Assembly: GCF_023343835.1 (NCBI RefSeq) | Contig: NC_064435.1 | Span: 39,642,603 to 39,706,602, forward strand | Source: Lagopus muta | Lineage: Eukaryota; Chordata; Aves; Galliformes; Phasianidae | Length of the DNA: 64,000 nucleotides | Direction of reading: 5' to 3' | In this document: positions 10,890 through 21,573 of the stretch, piece by piece | Layout of the letters: every line of letters starts with the position of its first letter | Numbering within the stretch: the stretch's first letter is position 1 | The notes under the pieces: model-generated | Seen by the model: the letters and a program-made list of their open reading frames with translations, nothing else | Told to the model about the DNA's origin: nothing | The model's database searches: none | Translations under genes and position numbers: made by a program

Positions 10890-13800
10890 GGTGGGAGCCG
10901 AGCATGGTCATGCTGATGACCCTATGGGAGCTGCTCTGGAGACCATTGCCAACTCAGCTCCTGTGCCTGTACCAAAATGCAACTGTGACCTCTGCAAGCA
11001 AGGCCAGTGCTGAGCTCTGGTGTGGTGCTTTCTGAAGTTGCGATACAAGAGCACTGCTGCTCTGTGCAGTAGCTGGCATCACAGCTCCTCTTCCCAGGCC
11101 CAATGAAGATGAGCAGGAAGCATCCACACAAATTGGTGCATCCACTTCTTTAATAATTCATGTATTTTTGCTCTCTTCTATAGTTAATGAACCTCCCCCA
11201 CTCTCACCCTCACTCTCTCTCCCTCTCCCATTCAGTCAGTTTGTTGTCGTTTCATGTATCTAATCCATCTGTCACTCGATTAAAGCTATCGAGCACCTGT
11301 TATGGATTTCTAGAGTTTCATTCAAGCTGTTGACAAGTTATTCACAAATTGGCCCTTGTCATACTGTCATCGTGTGGAGTGCACTTTAGTGAATTCTTTT
11401 GGGTACACAAAATAATGAACAGAAGACAGCAAGGCCTGTGAATTAAGCAGTCTCACGTTCCCAATATTCAAAGAATCACTAACAGATTGGAAATTTCTTG
11501 TTGGTGATATATTTTTCAAGCCCTTTTCTTAAAATATTTTGTCTTATCCATCCAGCCCCTTTCGCATCAACAGTCACAACACAACTCACTTGAGCTGTTG
11601 GGGCAAGCTATGCTGACAACACTGCCTCATTTTCCAAACCCCATGCTACAGCTGTGACGTTGATTCCTGCTTCCTCTGTGCAATTCTCGCTGCTGACTGC
11701 GTTGCACAGCAGAGACAGCAGAAGGCTGCCTGGCCCTCCTGGGATGTAAAGCTCCTTTCCTCGGGGAGCTATGCCCTGGGGTACGTGGAGCAGGATCTGT
11801 GTGACAAAGATGGTTATCTGAAAGTGAAACACCTCTTGAAGAAAGTAGGCTTTTAAGAAAAGTTAAAAGCAGGTTAGACCATGTCTGGAAAATCCTCATT
11901 GTTCCTTCAAAAATTTCAGTACCAGAAGTCATAGAAATTAACAGTTTTTCATGCAGTATCCAATTCTGCTTCCACACTGTTGCTATTACTGCTTAGGCTT
12001 TTCTTTCTGCACCACACACACCTCTGGGCTTCTGCCTGTGCTCTGCTGCCATTCTCCAAATGCTCTTGACAGTGCAGATGGGTTTTGAGAGTGCAGTCAG
12101 GCCCTTAAAAGTCATACATTACCAGGATAACATGAGTTAAATAAGAATTCTACAATATCTCCACAGAGCAATGTGTTGGTGGTAAAGAATAATGCATTTG
12201 CCAATAAAGACAAAGTAACTGATCTGTTTTCAGCTGCAGAATGAGCTATTTATGTGCAACTTGAATGGAAATAAGTAAATGTAGTGCATGCTTACTGTAT
12301 ATTTAAATCTATTTTTCATCAATAAACATATGAACATTTTTTCTAGGGAAGTCTGTGAATCCTTTGAGTAACATTAGAGCTGCAATGTTTTGATTTTGAA
12401 GGGCAGAAACTGAAGTTTAGCTACTGTCTAGTCCTGATAGGGTGTTAATAAACCATCAGAAAATTATCTGGCAATTGCAAAGAGGCTAAGCAACTTCTGG
12501 TGACACTGTTAGCTTTCTTGCTGTTTAGGATTTCGGCGTTGTAGGATGTATTTTCCTTTGTGGTTTCCCATGGGTTACAGCCATGCAGTTACTGCTTCCA
12601 TAGACCAATAGGTGGCAGGACTCCAAAGCAAACAGACAGCGATACGATGGTGCGTCTCAACAGAGCCTGACATGCAATGTGCATCTGCCTCAACAGCATA
12701 AGCCACGATGAAGAGTTAACTCAGAAGGAAGACAAGTTCTTTTTCAGGGTTTTTGAACGTGTTTATAACTACTCGATATTCAGTCTGCGAACTGCAGTTC
12801 AGATGCTCACAGAAAATAAATACCAACCAAATGAAATGAAGTTTCATGGGAGTTAGGGGCCGTTTGTAAAGAATTTTTGGATTCTGAGGCTGCAGATAAC
12901 CACCCGTGTCTTCTAAAGCTTGCAAGAGTCACATTCCTGGAAATACTTAGAAACCTATTTTTTAACCTGCTTATGCTGACATGATGCTAATCACGTTTAG
13001 GATTTTCAATGTGAGTAGGTTATGATAATAAATTCCGTTTTTCAAAAACAATTTGTTTCCTTCAAGCAAGATCATAAGGCCACATTAAGCACCTGAAGAG
13101 GCTTCACTGAGAGTTCTAAAACCACATCACAGCGAAAACATCAGTACAATTCAGCAACAATATTTTCCTACATACTGATATTTGAGGCTTTCAAACTATT
13201 TTTAGTCACTGCTTCAACAGCGCAGTAAAGGTTCTAAATCCTGCCTTAAATGAAGGTCCTGCAAGCCCTGATGCTGGGGTACTGAACTGAGTACCAAAAG
13301 ATCCCTTTCATCTGTGGCTTACCTATCCAGTAGTGCCCTCAGTATGCTTGAAGCATGCTGATTCCTAGAAAAATAAATTAGAAAAGAAATTCCATTGCTG
13401 CTGGATGGAAGGAAAGCCCAATACCAGGCTATATGATGGCTGAGGGAGCTGAAGAAAAAGCTCAGCAGAGATGGCCTTTAAGTCAGACAGAGGTTTTGAC
13501 AACTGGGGCATGGGCTGCCTAAAGAGCTGTCTTAGCTGCCGTGTCTGCATCCAGCAGAGCTTGCAGCCAAGGAGCTGGAGTGAGGGGAGCCACCTCAACT
13601 GGCATAACATCAGTTGCTTGGACACATAAGCCCCATTCTTCAGTCTCATACTGTTGGCTAATTGAGGCAGGTCCCTGCTCAGCTGTTTGCTTTAAAAAGC
13701 TGAAAATCTCTTTCTTATGAGCTTAAAACTCCTGTCCAGGGATCCCAAGCTGTGCTCAGGCAAGTTGGTGCTGGAATTCCAGGTTGTACTGCAATCCTCT

Positions 13801-16800
13801 GCCAAGCAGAGCTGAAAACCATCCCTGTAAATCCCTTCAAATCCTAAATCTTGTTGGATGCAATGAGACTAGGCTTGGGGGGCTTAAATCACTTTTGAAA
13901 ATGATGTGGGATCCTAAGACACCGATGTATCCTTGAAATATTTTCCCCTTGCTCTTAAAAAGGGGGTTGCTGGAAAAGGATTTTCTTCCAAAGAAATACT
14001 GCTAACTTTGGGAAATTATTTCTGAAGTGTGCATAAATAGAAATTATTCACAGAAAGAAGGGTATTACCATCTGTCTAAATAAATAAGAGGCAAAAACCA
14101 GGACCACAATCATATTTCTGTTTGGGCTTTTCCCATGAATCATGTTCAAATGAATAGGTCTTCATTGGATTTATTAAGAAAAAAGAGAAACAGAAACAAA
14201 AACAAAAACACACAAGTAGTATGTTCTTTTCAATATTTTTGAGCGTATAAAAACTACAGATTTTCTAAATGTATAATGAGAATTTTCTGGCCCTTACATT
14301 TTTGTTATGGGTGTTCCTTCCTATCCTTCCTACTCTGAGATGATTGATGGAGTGAATAGCTTTCTAAAAAAGAAGAGAATATCCTTTCCAGAAGTACTTG
14401 TTGAAGATCATTGACACAATTGGATATGTTTGGGTTAGATTCAGGCATTGGCTACATCCCTGAAAGGTCAAGTATCATGCAGTTGAAGTTACTTCATTTA
14501 TAACATGCAGCTGCAGCAGGGTTGGAGGCTGAGCAAAACACTTTGCCTTACTATTGCTTATTTGCTTGCTCTCTTGAGCAAAAGCAACCTTTCCATGTTT
14601 ATACACCTCCTTTGAATTCCTTTCTTCTAAGCAGTTCTCAAATGCTTAAAAACTGGGTGCTTTCTTAAAATTTTTCGCTCTTTGTATGTCTATGTGAGTA
14701 TCCTATGTGCATTGTCATCTCTAGCATGCCCCAAACTCTCCATCCAAACTTATACCTCTCTTCCCAGTTTTATGGTGCCTATACCCCTTGACAATATCTC
14801 TTTTTGATGCTTTAGAAAAGCTGTCACAGCCAAAGCCATGCTCTCTGTAGTCCACATGTCTCATTAATGCCAACCAGAGCTGCTTCTTGTCAGGGGAATC
14901 TGTGGAAAGGTTGGTAGTACAAAGCAGGAGGAAGTGTGAACCAGTAGAAAGAAAACAATAGAAAAAAAATTTAGGTATTCTCCTGGTCTGAAAATTTACT
15001 TCTTCTTCCCTGTACATCACCTCTAAGAATATTGGTCTAAGTTTTCTCTTCAGTATAAACAGGTAATTGTGGGGCTGGGGTGGTTTTATTACTGGCAGTT
15101 GTCCTCTTTCCCTCTTGACAAGTATAATCTCCTGCCATGTTTTGTTCCATTTGCTTCTCTTATTGCTAAAGAGATGCTCAGTTTCATAAAAGCTGACATG
15201 CCCTGAGAAACTATGTGTAACCTTTGTTTTACAAAGCCTGAGCCGCCTTCTGAAGGCATGAAGTAGATGTTTGATTTTGCACAGAACAAAGGCTTCCAGA
15301 TTTCTTGTTAGGGAATACCTGTGAGAGAAAAAAAAAAAATCCTATTTGCCTTTTGACATGCACTGCAAAATTGCCTGAGTTACTGAGAAATATCTTATGT
15401 GTACAAAGAAGTGTGATGTGTCATGGTGTTTTTTGTTTGTTTGTTTGTTTTTTATTTTTCTTTAGGGATTAGCAAAGAGAAATCTTTATTTTTGATACTG
15501 TTCCCTCCCTTGAGCCCAGAGGAAAAAAAAACAAAACTCCAGATTCTATCCATGTAAAGGTTCTAAAACACAAATGAATATGTGTATGTGTGGTGGGTTT
15601 TTTTCTAGTTAATGGACTAAATTTAAAGCTTGCATTAAGTAATTGCTAGTGCCTGTGTAGACTCATAAGTGCCTATGAAAATAATAAAAATCTTCTTAGT
15701 TCTGGTGAACACTGAAATAACAGTTTGCTGTGGTACTTATTTTATTCTCTTTCATTCCGCTATCAACTGCAGACTTAGATGGAGAGGTTCATAAAGCAAA
15801 ATGTAGCAGCTGAGGATTAGTACTACTTTTTGTGCAGATAGCAGGATGGATCTCTGCTTGCAAATATATATGCATGTGCATATACTATTTGAGCAACAAT
15901 TGTATATATGTTATACACATATATATGTATACATGTATATAAATTTCTTTCCTTGATTTATAAAAATGCATACATATATAACTACAGAGATAAATAAAAT
16001 TATCAATTGTATCAATTGTAGCATAGTAACTGTAAACAGCTGCACAAGTAGGACCTGAACAGCCTGAAAAAATCTTAGCCCTTTTGTCTTTGAATGTATG
16101 ACCAATACCAAAACCCACACGAGAATGATGAATCAGGCTTATCAGATGAATTTTTGACTCATTAGTGGGCCACGTAAATAAAAATTTGGTGTCACTTATA
16201 GCTACCACATGAAGTTTTTTTATTCTAACTCAGTTGCATGAGAACACAACATTAAAATGACACAGGTAATGGTAAGATTTTCTTTCAGTGACTTCTCATA
16301 TGAAAAATTTGCATTTCTGAATACAACCCTTTGCAAAAGGCTTTTGTTATATGTGTGTGTGACCTTTCGGCACAAATAGGGTGAGCTGCCATTAAAGGTT
16401 TTTTAGGACCTTAATGGTGAGTGCAATTTTTCTTACTTTAATTTTCATGCTACTTTACTTTTGACTATGCACCAGGGATATTTTCAGATTATTGATGACT
16501 GCACCATCTGGTTCTACTCTATTAATACCATTATAACAGAGTTTTCAAAACTCTTCCCCCTTCAGTTCAAACCTTTAGGCAACATTTCCATTCCATAGTT
16601 ATGGCAGGTACTCCAGAGTGAATGACCTTGGTTGTATTACATATGAACAGTATTTGCATGTGTCGTAAGCAGTATTTCTGCCTATACTTTCTTACACTTG
16701 GGAATATAGGACCTCGAGGTAAGAGAATGGAGATAGATTTCAAGGTTAATTATTTCATGTTGACAACATATGAATCCATGTGGGTTTTGCTGAGTGCAGA

Positions 16801-16834
16801 AATGTAATGGTTGGGAGTTTAGTGGCAATGATAT
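10890..16834. other. Non-coding stretch, no recognised element
   Basis: Unique-looking sequence with a few GC-richer patches (about 10.9-11.1, 11.6-11.8 and 13.4-13.6 kb) that I cannot assign to a repeat family or gene. It contains a (GTTT)n stretch near 15,428-15,452, an AT-alternating region at about 15,864-15,945 and a near-match to the CTCF core at 12,605. Open frames of 60 to 116 codons occur on both strands without coherent exon structure. Confidence 0.45.
15864..15945. repeat. AT-alternating low-complexity tract
   Basis: Imperfect TATATATG, CATGTGCATATAC and ACACATATATATG blocks. This looks like a decayed (TA)/(CA) microsatellite. Confidence 0.75.
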
Positions 16835-17197
16835 TGTTGAGGTTTCACCCGCAGGCAGCTCAGTGCCGCACAGTTGTTCACTCAAGAACTGGAAAAAAAA
16901 AACAAAAAACAATGAAGTAGAACTTGTGGTTTGAGAGAAAAACTATTTACTATGACAGAAAAGGAAAAGAAAATGAAAACAATAATAGTAATAATAAGCT
17001 CCTTGTGCCCACCTCCAGCCTCTCTCACTGGCAAGACAGTACAAGAAGCTGAAACATCCTCAGCTCTGTATAGCACCTCTCAGCAACATCCAAAACATCG
17101 GTATGTTATCAACATCATTTTTCTCCCAAAGCCAAAACAAAGCATCATACCAACAACTATGAAGAAAATCAACTCCATCCCAGCTGAAACCAGGACA
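16835..17197 (-). mobile_element. Solo LTR of an avian endogenous retrovirus, antisense
   Basis: On the + strand it begins TGTTGAGGTTTCACCC, GCAGGCAGCTCAG. It passes an A-rich section with AATAATAGTAATAATAA, then CTGGCAAGACAGTACAAGAAG, and ends CAGCTGAAACCAGGACA. I recognise this order from an LTR family found in many bird genomes in reverse complement; the family name is not certain from memory. The ends are TG...CA. The flanks GATAT (16830-16834) and GACAT (17198-17202) are a plausible 5-bp target duplication with one change. No internal proviral genes accompany it, so it is a solo LTR left by recombination. It has many point changes and a shortened A-rich part. Confidence 0.7.
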
Positions 17198-17215
17198 GAC
17201 ATGATCCAAGGGCAT

Positions 17216-17251
17216 GTCAGTTATCTTGCCCAAGTCAGTTATCTTGTACCA
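17216..17251. repeat. Tandem duplication, 18 bp x 2
   Basis: GTCAGTTATCTTGCCCAA is followed by GTCAGTTATCTTGTACCA. It lies between the antisense solo LTR and the promoter-like repeat copy A. Confidence 0.85.
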
Positions 17252-17311
17252 AAGCTATGAGTGGAAGTTCACCATTTGATTCATTGGTGGAGCTGGACAT
17301 GGAGTGTATGG

Positions 17312-17545
17312 GAACTGCTGAGTCACGGCCTGAACCTCTGATTGATCACCTGAGGCGAGCACTGAGTCAGCCAGAGGAGCACAGGTGAAGGCAATTCACC
17401 TGTGCTGCCAGAAGGGGTGGAGCCTGGCTCCACCTCTCCTAGACCTATTTAAGAGCTGGCTACCAGTAGGGACAGTTCTTGTCTGGAGATCCCTCCTTCT
17501 GGTGTTTTGTGGTGAGCCCAACATAAGGGTAAGCCTTCCATTTAT
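17312..17545 (+). repeat. Promoter-like interspersed repeat, copy A
   Basis: This segment aligns to 39,669-39,930. Shared blocks are GAACTG.., GCCTGAAC.., TGATTGATCACCTG, GAGCACAGGTG, CAGAAGGGGT, TATTTAAG and a downstream splice-donor-like GGTAAGCC. It has a TATA-like TATTTAAG at 17446-17453 and a donor at 17529. Copy A also contains a perfect 12-bp inverted repeat (17378-17406). The architecture resembles an LTR or other element carrying its own promoter and 5' splice site. No TG...CA ends or target duplication could be fixed. It is an unclassified family; an ERV LTR is the leading alternative. Confidence 0.55.
17378..17406. repeat. Perfect 12-bp inverted repeat with 5-base loop
   Basis: The arms AGCACAGGTGAA and TTCACCTGTGCT are exact reverse complements separated by GGCAA. 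Each arm holds the E-box CAGGTG/CACCTG, so the element presents two E-boxes in inverted orientation 40 to 70 bases upstream of the TATA-like box. Confidence 0.95.
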
Positions 17546-18029
17546 TCTCTTTTGTTATCATAATCTACTTTGCCTAACTCTCTTGTTTATTTTGTGATTG
17601 TAACATCTTGATATCCATTGGTTATGCATGGAGAAATTCTCTTTTGTGTGTGTATGTGGAAGACTTTAACTTCTAATAGGTTGATCAGAAAGCAGCGTGT
17701 AGAGTTTGGCTGCTCAGGTTTTCTTCAAACTTTTTCTTAATGCCATCCTGAGAGAAGGATTCAAATATCATTATGTTCACTGCTTTTCTTTTAATACCAG
17801 CTTTGGCTGACCTACCTGCTTAGTCTTTGAGGTTTTGCTATGTTACATGCTGTTTCCAGTGCTACTACCATTAAAAAAAAAAAAGTAATTCACAGAATTC
17901 ATAAGAAACTTGGATAAAACTTTTGGTGATCTAAGTAGGCTACTTCCTTTACTTTCTTTCCAGTGGTGATAATGCAACAGGTGCATTTAACCATAGTTAA
18001 ATACCACAGTACCATATACTCCTTGGTGG
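17546..18029. other. Non-coding stretch, nothing recognised
   Basis: AT-rich sequence between repeat copy A and the CR1 at 18.0 kb. It includes a short A run near 17,874-17,884. Confidence 0.5.
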
Positions 18030-18641
18030 GCCAATGGCATCCTGGCCTGCATTAGAAATAGTGTGGCCAGCAGGAGCAGGGAGGTGATCATCCCCCTGTA
18101 CTCAGCACTGGTGAGGCTGCACCTTGAGTACTGTGTTCAGTTTTGGGCCCCTCACTACAAGAAAGACATTGAGGCCCTGGAGCGTGTCCAGAGAAGGGCA
18201 ACGAAACTGGTGAGGAGTCTGGAGCACAAGTCTTATGAGGAGAGGCTGAAGGAGCTGGGATTGTTCAGTCTGGAGAAGAGGAGGCTCAGGGGAGACCTCA
18301 TTGCACTCTACAACTTCCTGAAGGGAGGTTGTGGTGCAAAAGGGTCTGGCCTCTTCTCCCAGGCAAATAGTAGGACCCGAGGAAATGGCAAGAAGTTATA
18401 CCAGAGGAGGTTTAGGTTGGATATTAGGAGAAACTTTTTCTCTCAGAGGGTGATCAGGCACTGGAATGGCTGCCCAAGGAGGTGGTGGAGTCGCCGTCCC
18501 TGGTAGTGTTCAAGAGGCGCCTGGATGAGGAGCTACGAGAGATGGTTTAGTAGCTTGTGGCACTGATAGGAATGGGAGGGTGGTTGAACTAGATGATCTT
18601 GCAGGTCCTTTCCAACCTTGTGATTCTGTGATTCTGTGATT
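18030..18641 (+). mobile_element. CR1 LINE, sense, relatively young
   Basis: This is one of the best preserved copies. The + strand stays open for 147 codons (18063-18506) and reads as the C-terminal part of the CR1 reverse-transcriptase ORF. Visible landmarks are [41 protein letters not shown] and [14 protein letters not shown]. The 3' UTR follows, ending TTCCAACCTTGTGATTCTGT plus further ATTCTGTG units at 18641. It is 5'-truncated at about 18030, lacks the catalytic reverse-transcriptase core and endonuclease, and cannot move. It is close in sequence to the copy at 21,162. Confidence 0.95.
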
Positions 18642-21161
18642 GACTGACTTTTCCTGACAATTAGTTCTTGAAAGTAAAAATTTGTTCATGTAAAAAGTTT
18701 TTAGAATGTGGTGCTGAGTATCTGTGAATGTAAAACCAAAAGGTGTTTAGAGCTAGAGAAAGTGAGTTGCAAATAGTGAATGTTCTGATTCTGTTGCTAC
18801 ACATATGCTAAAGTGTATTTGAAAAAAAAAAAAGCAAGAAAAAAACCTATTTTGTTTCTGTGAAATTCATGAAGAGAGAAAATGATTAATTAAAATATTA
18901 AATGTGCCATGAAAATTTTGCCAGACTGAACTCTGACCAAACAAAAATTGTGCAGTGATATTATATCACCCGCATATATACGTGTGTAAAGTTATCCAGA
19001 GATATAGCTAGCAACCTCTGTAAGAGAGGTGTCAGCAGGACTTGAAATAAGGACATTTCTACTGTGCGAGCTGTAGAATGAAGTCTTTTATCTGGGAACA
19101 GGAGGAAGCTTTGCAAACTTCTATGTAGCCACAGCAGAGAAACAGTTGGCTAGAAACCTAGTATGCTGTCTTTGTGTGGGTTACAAGCCCCTGACTATAA
19201 TTCTTATGGAAATTATTTTTATCTCCTTCAGAGGGAAAATGTTTTGGAAACTCCCTGTGGTTTTCTCACACAGTTGGTTCATTGCATGGATTACTCCTGT
19301 AGTGTTTTGGGCTCTGAGACTCTAAACTGAGCTGTGATTCTATATCTATCTGCATTTCTTTCTTTCACTGCTTTTTTATTTCTCCAACCCACATTTTTCC
19401 CCACTGGGAACTAAATTGTTTCATATTTTTCATTTGAAGCTAAGGCTCCTTAAATGACTGCTATTGAGTTTTTCCAAATCAGGTTCCATTAGCAGAACAA
19501 AAATGAAAACAATTCCTGCTGTGACAAACCTTAAGAAATGGGTTGTGTAATGAAACAAGAGAATGGATGATTGACAGTCAAGAATTCAGTTGGCTTTAGC
19601 CCATTTAACACAGCCAGGATGCATATGAAAAAAAAATCAGGAGCAAATTGACTTCCCTGTCTTTCTCAGCATTATCAAACTATCAGTTTTCTGTACCAAG
19701 GTAAATTATAAAATCACGTTTAGGGTCTTTGATAGTATATGCTCCTGACAATGAAACAAAAATGGCTAATGTTCTTTCTTGGAGTTTAAATACCAAAATG
19801 AACTTCAAAGCCACTATTGCCAGTTTGGTGATTACAGACTAGGGCACAATCGATAACAGGGAAGGGAGAAGAATTATTATGGATTTGGAAAAAAGCGCTA
19901 GGAATAGTAGACTACTAGAGTAGTACTGTCATAGCAGAATAGGAGGAATGGTAAAGGTGCCCAAGAATTTCTGCAAAAAAAAAAAGCTGCATGGTGCCAG
20001 CTGGGCTCTTTAGCTCTGGCTTGCTGCCAGGGTTCAGAACATCAGAGGGGCCCTGCAGAGCCACTTTGGCACATGGCTCCTGTAGCAGCCAGTGCTTTAT
20101 GTGCAGAAGAAGGCTGACAGGTGTTGCTGAAGCACAGCACCTGCACAAGGAGCAATCATGTACTTCCCTGAACTTGACCTCACAGAACATGTATCATGAT
20201 GGACTGTGGTGCTAATGTGAATGAAAGGCTGTTCAGGCTTGTGGGAGTTAGGCAGTTTGGATCACCTCACACAACTTGCTCTGTGACCTCTGGTATCTGC
20301 ATGTGGCTTTCTATAGCTCCAACAGGCTCTGTATGTCTTCCTTGGATGTTCACTTCCCCAGATCATCTAGGCTGTAAAGCACATGGAGAAACATTAGTTC
20401 TGTGAGTTATCAGTATAGGTCTACTGCAGACACAGATAGTAAACCTGGATTGACCATGTCTTTAAATGTGAAATGTGTGAAATGGTAAGAACACCTTGTC
20501 AGTGTGCTGCTTTTTATATGAATGTGTCAGGAACATCACTGCAAATGTTCTGGGGTTCAAAAAAACTATCAATTTTTAAACAGATCTGAATTCTTAGATT
20601 AAAACTTGTGATTTTTATGGAAGTCTGCCTTAAATAGTCACTTAAAACAAGTGGGTAGCAGTGGCTACTAGGTAACTGAAAAGAGTTGTCTGGACTTTCA
20701 TAAAGTCCATAGCCCTTTAAACTAATATATAATCTGTTGAAATGACCCACAAAATAGTGTGTAGGATTTTTCAAGGAAGTACTTGATAATTTTTTTTTGT
20801 AGATAAGAATACAGTACTGCTAGTGGAGATTAGCAGTTGAATAGGAAAGAAATTATATCTGGAAGGGGCACAGATTTGTCAGTCCTGAAGGCTTCTAGAA
20901 AGGGTTCACTGTCAGTACTAAATGTCTGTCCTAAAGCATGTTCTTATGGGATCTCTGGGTATGCAATCATAGATCCACTCAGCTTTCCTAGGCACTGAAC
21001 GCTTACTTAAAATGGACATAGAGATAGGAGGAGAAGAAAGCTGGCAGGATTTCATAGAACAAGGCCCCTTTTTTTTTACCCTAGTGTAAGTTATTATCTG
21101 CCATGCTTTGAGTGCTGGATCCTAGCATTCAGAATCAGCCCTTCATTACCTTTTAACTTGT
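18642..21161. other. Non-coding stretch, no recognised element
   Basis: Mostly AT-rich. A patch at about 19,985-20,340 is more GC-rich and open in several frames (74 to 91 codons). I see no conserved domain, splice pair or repeat signature in it. Confidence 0.45.
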
Positions 21162-21573
21162 CTGGAGCACAAACCTTATGAGGAGCGACTGAGGGAGCTG
21201 GGATTGTTTAGTCTGGAGAAGAGGAGGCTCAGGGGAGACCTCATTGCACTCTACAACTTCCTGAAGGGAGGTTGTGGTGTAAAAGGGTCTGGCCCCTTCT
21301 CCCAGGCAAATAGTAGGACCAGAGGAAACGGCCAGAAGTTATACCAGAGGAGGTTTAGGTTGGACATTAGGAGAAACTTCTTCTCTCAGAGAGTGGTCAG
21401 GCACTGGAATGGCTGCCCAGGGAGGTGTTGGAATCGCCGTCCCTGGCAGTGTTCAAGAGGTGTCTGGATGAGGAGCTGCGAGAGATGGTTTAGTGCTTGT
21501 GGTACTAATAGGAATGGGAGGGTGCTTGGACTAGATGATCTTGCAGGTCATTTCCAACTTTGTGATTCTGTGA
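21162..21573 (+). mobile_element. CR1 LINE, sense, same subfamily as the 18.0-kb copy
   Basis: The + strand encodes the CR1 C-terminal block ([36 protein letters not shown]) and the matching 3' UTR, ending TTTGTGATTCTGTG. Aligned by eye to 18,212-18,630 it differs at roughly 25 to 35 positions over about 410 bases. The two are direct repeats about 3.1 kb apart. It is 5'-truncated, beginning at CTGGAGCAC. Confidence 0.95.

Noticed and set aside
11600-11830. Possible coding exon or repeat in a GC-richer patch
   Set aside because: Open frames on the minus strand only, with no splice sites and no similarity that I recognise.
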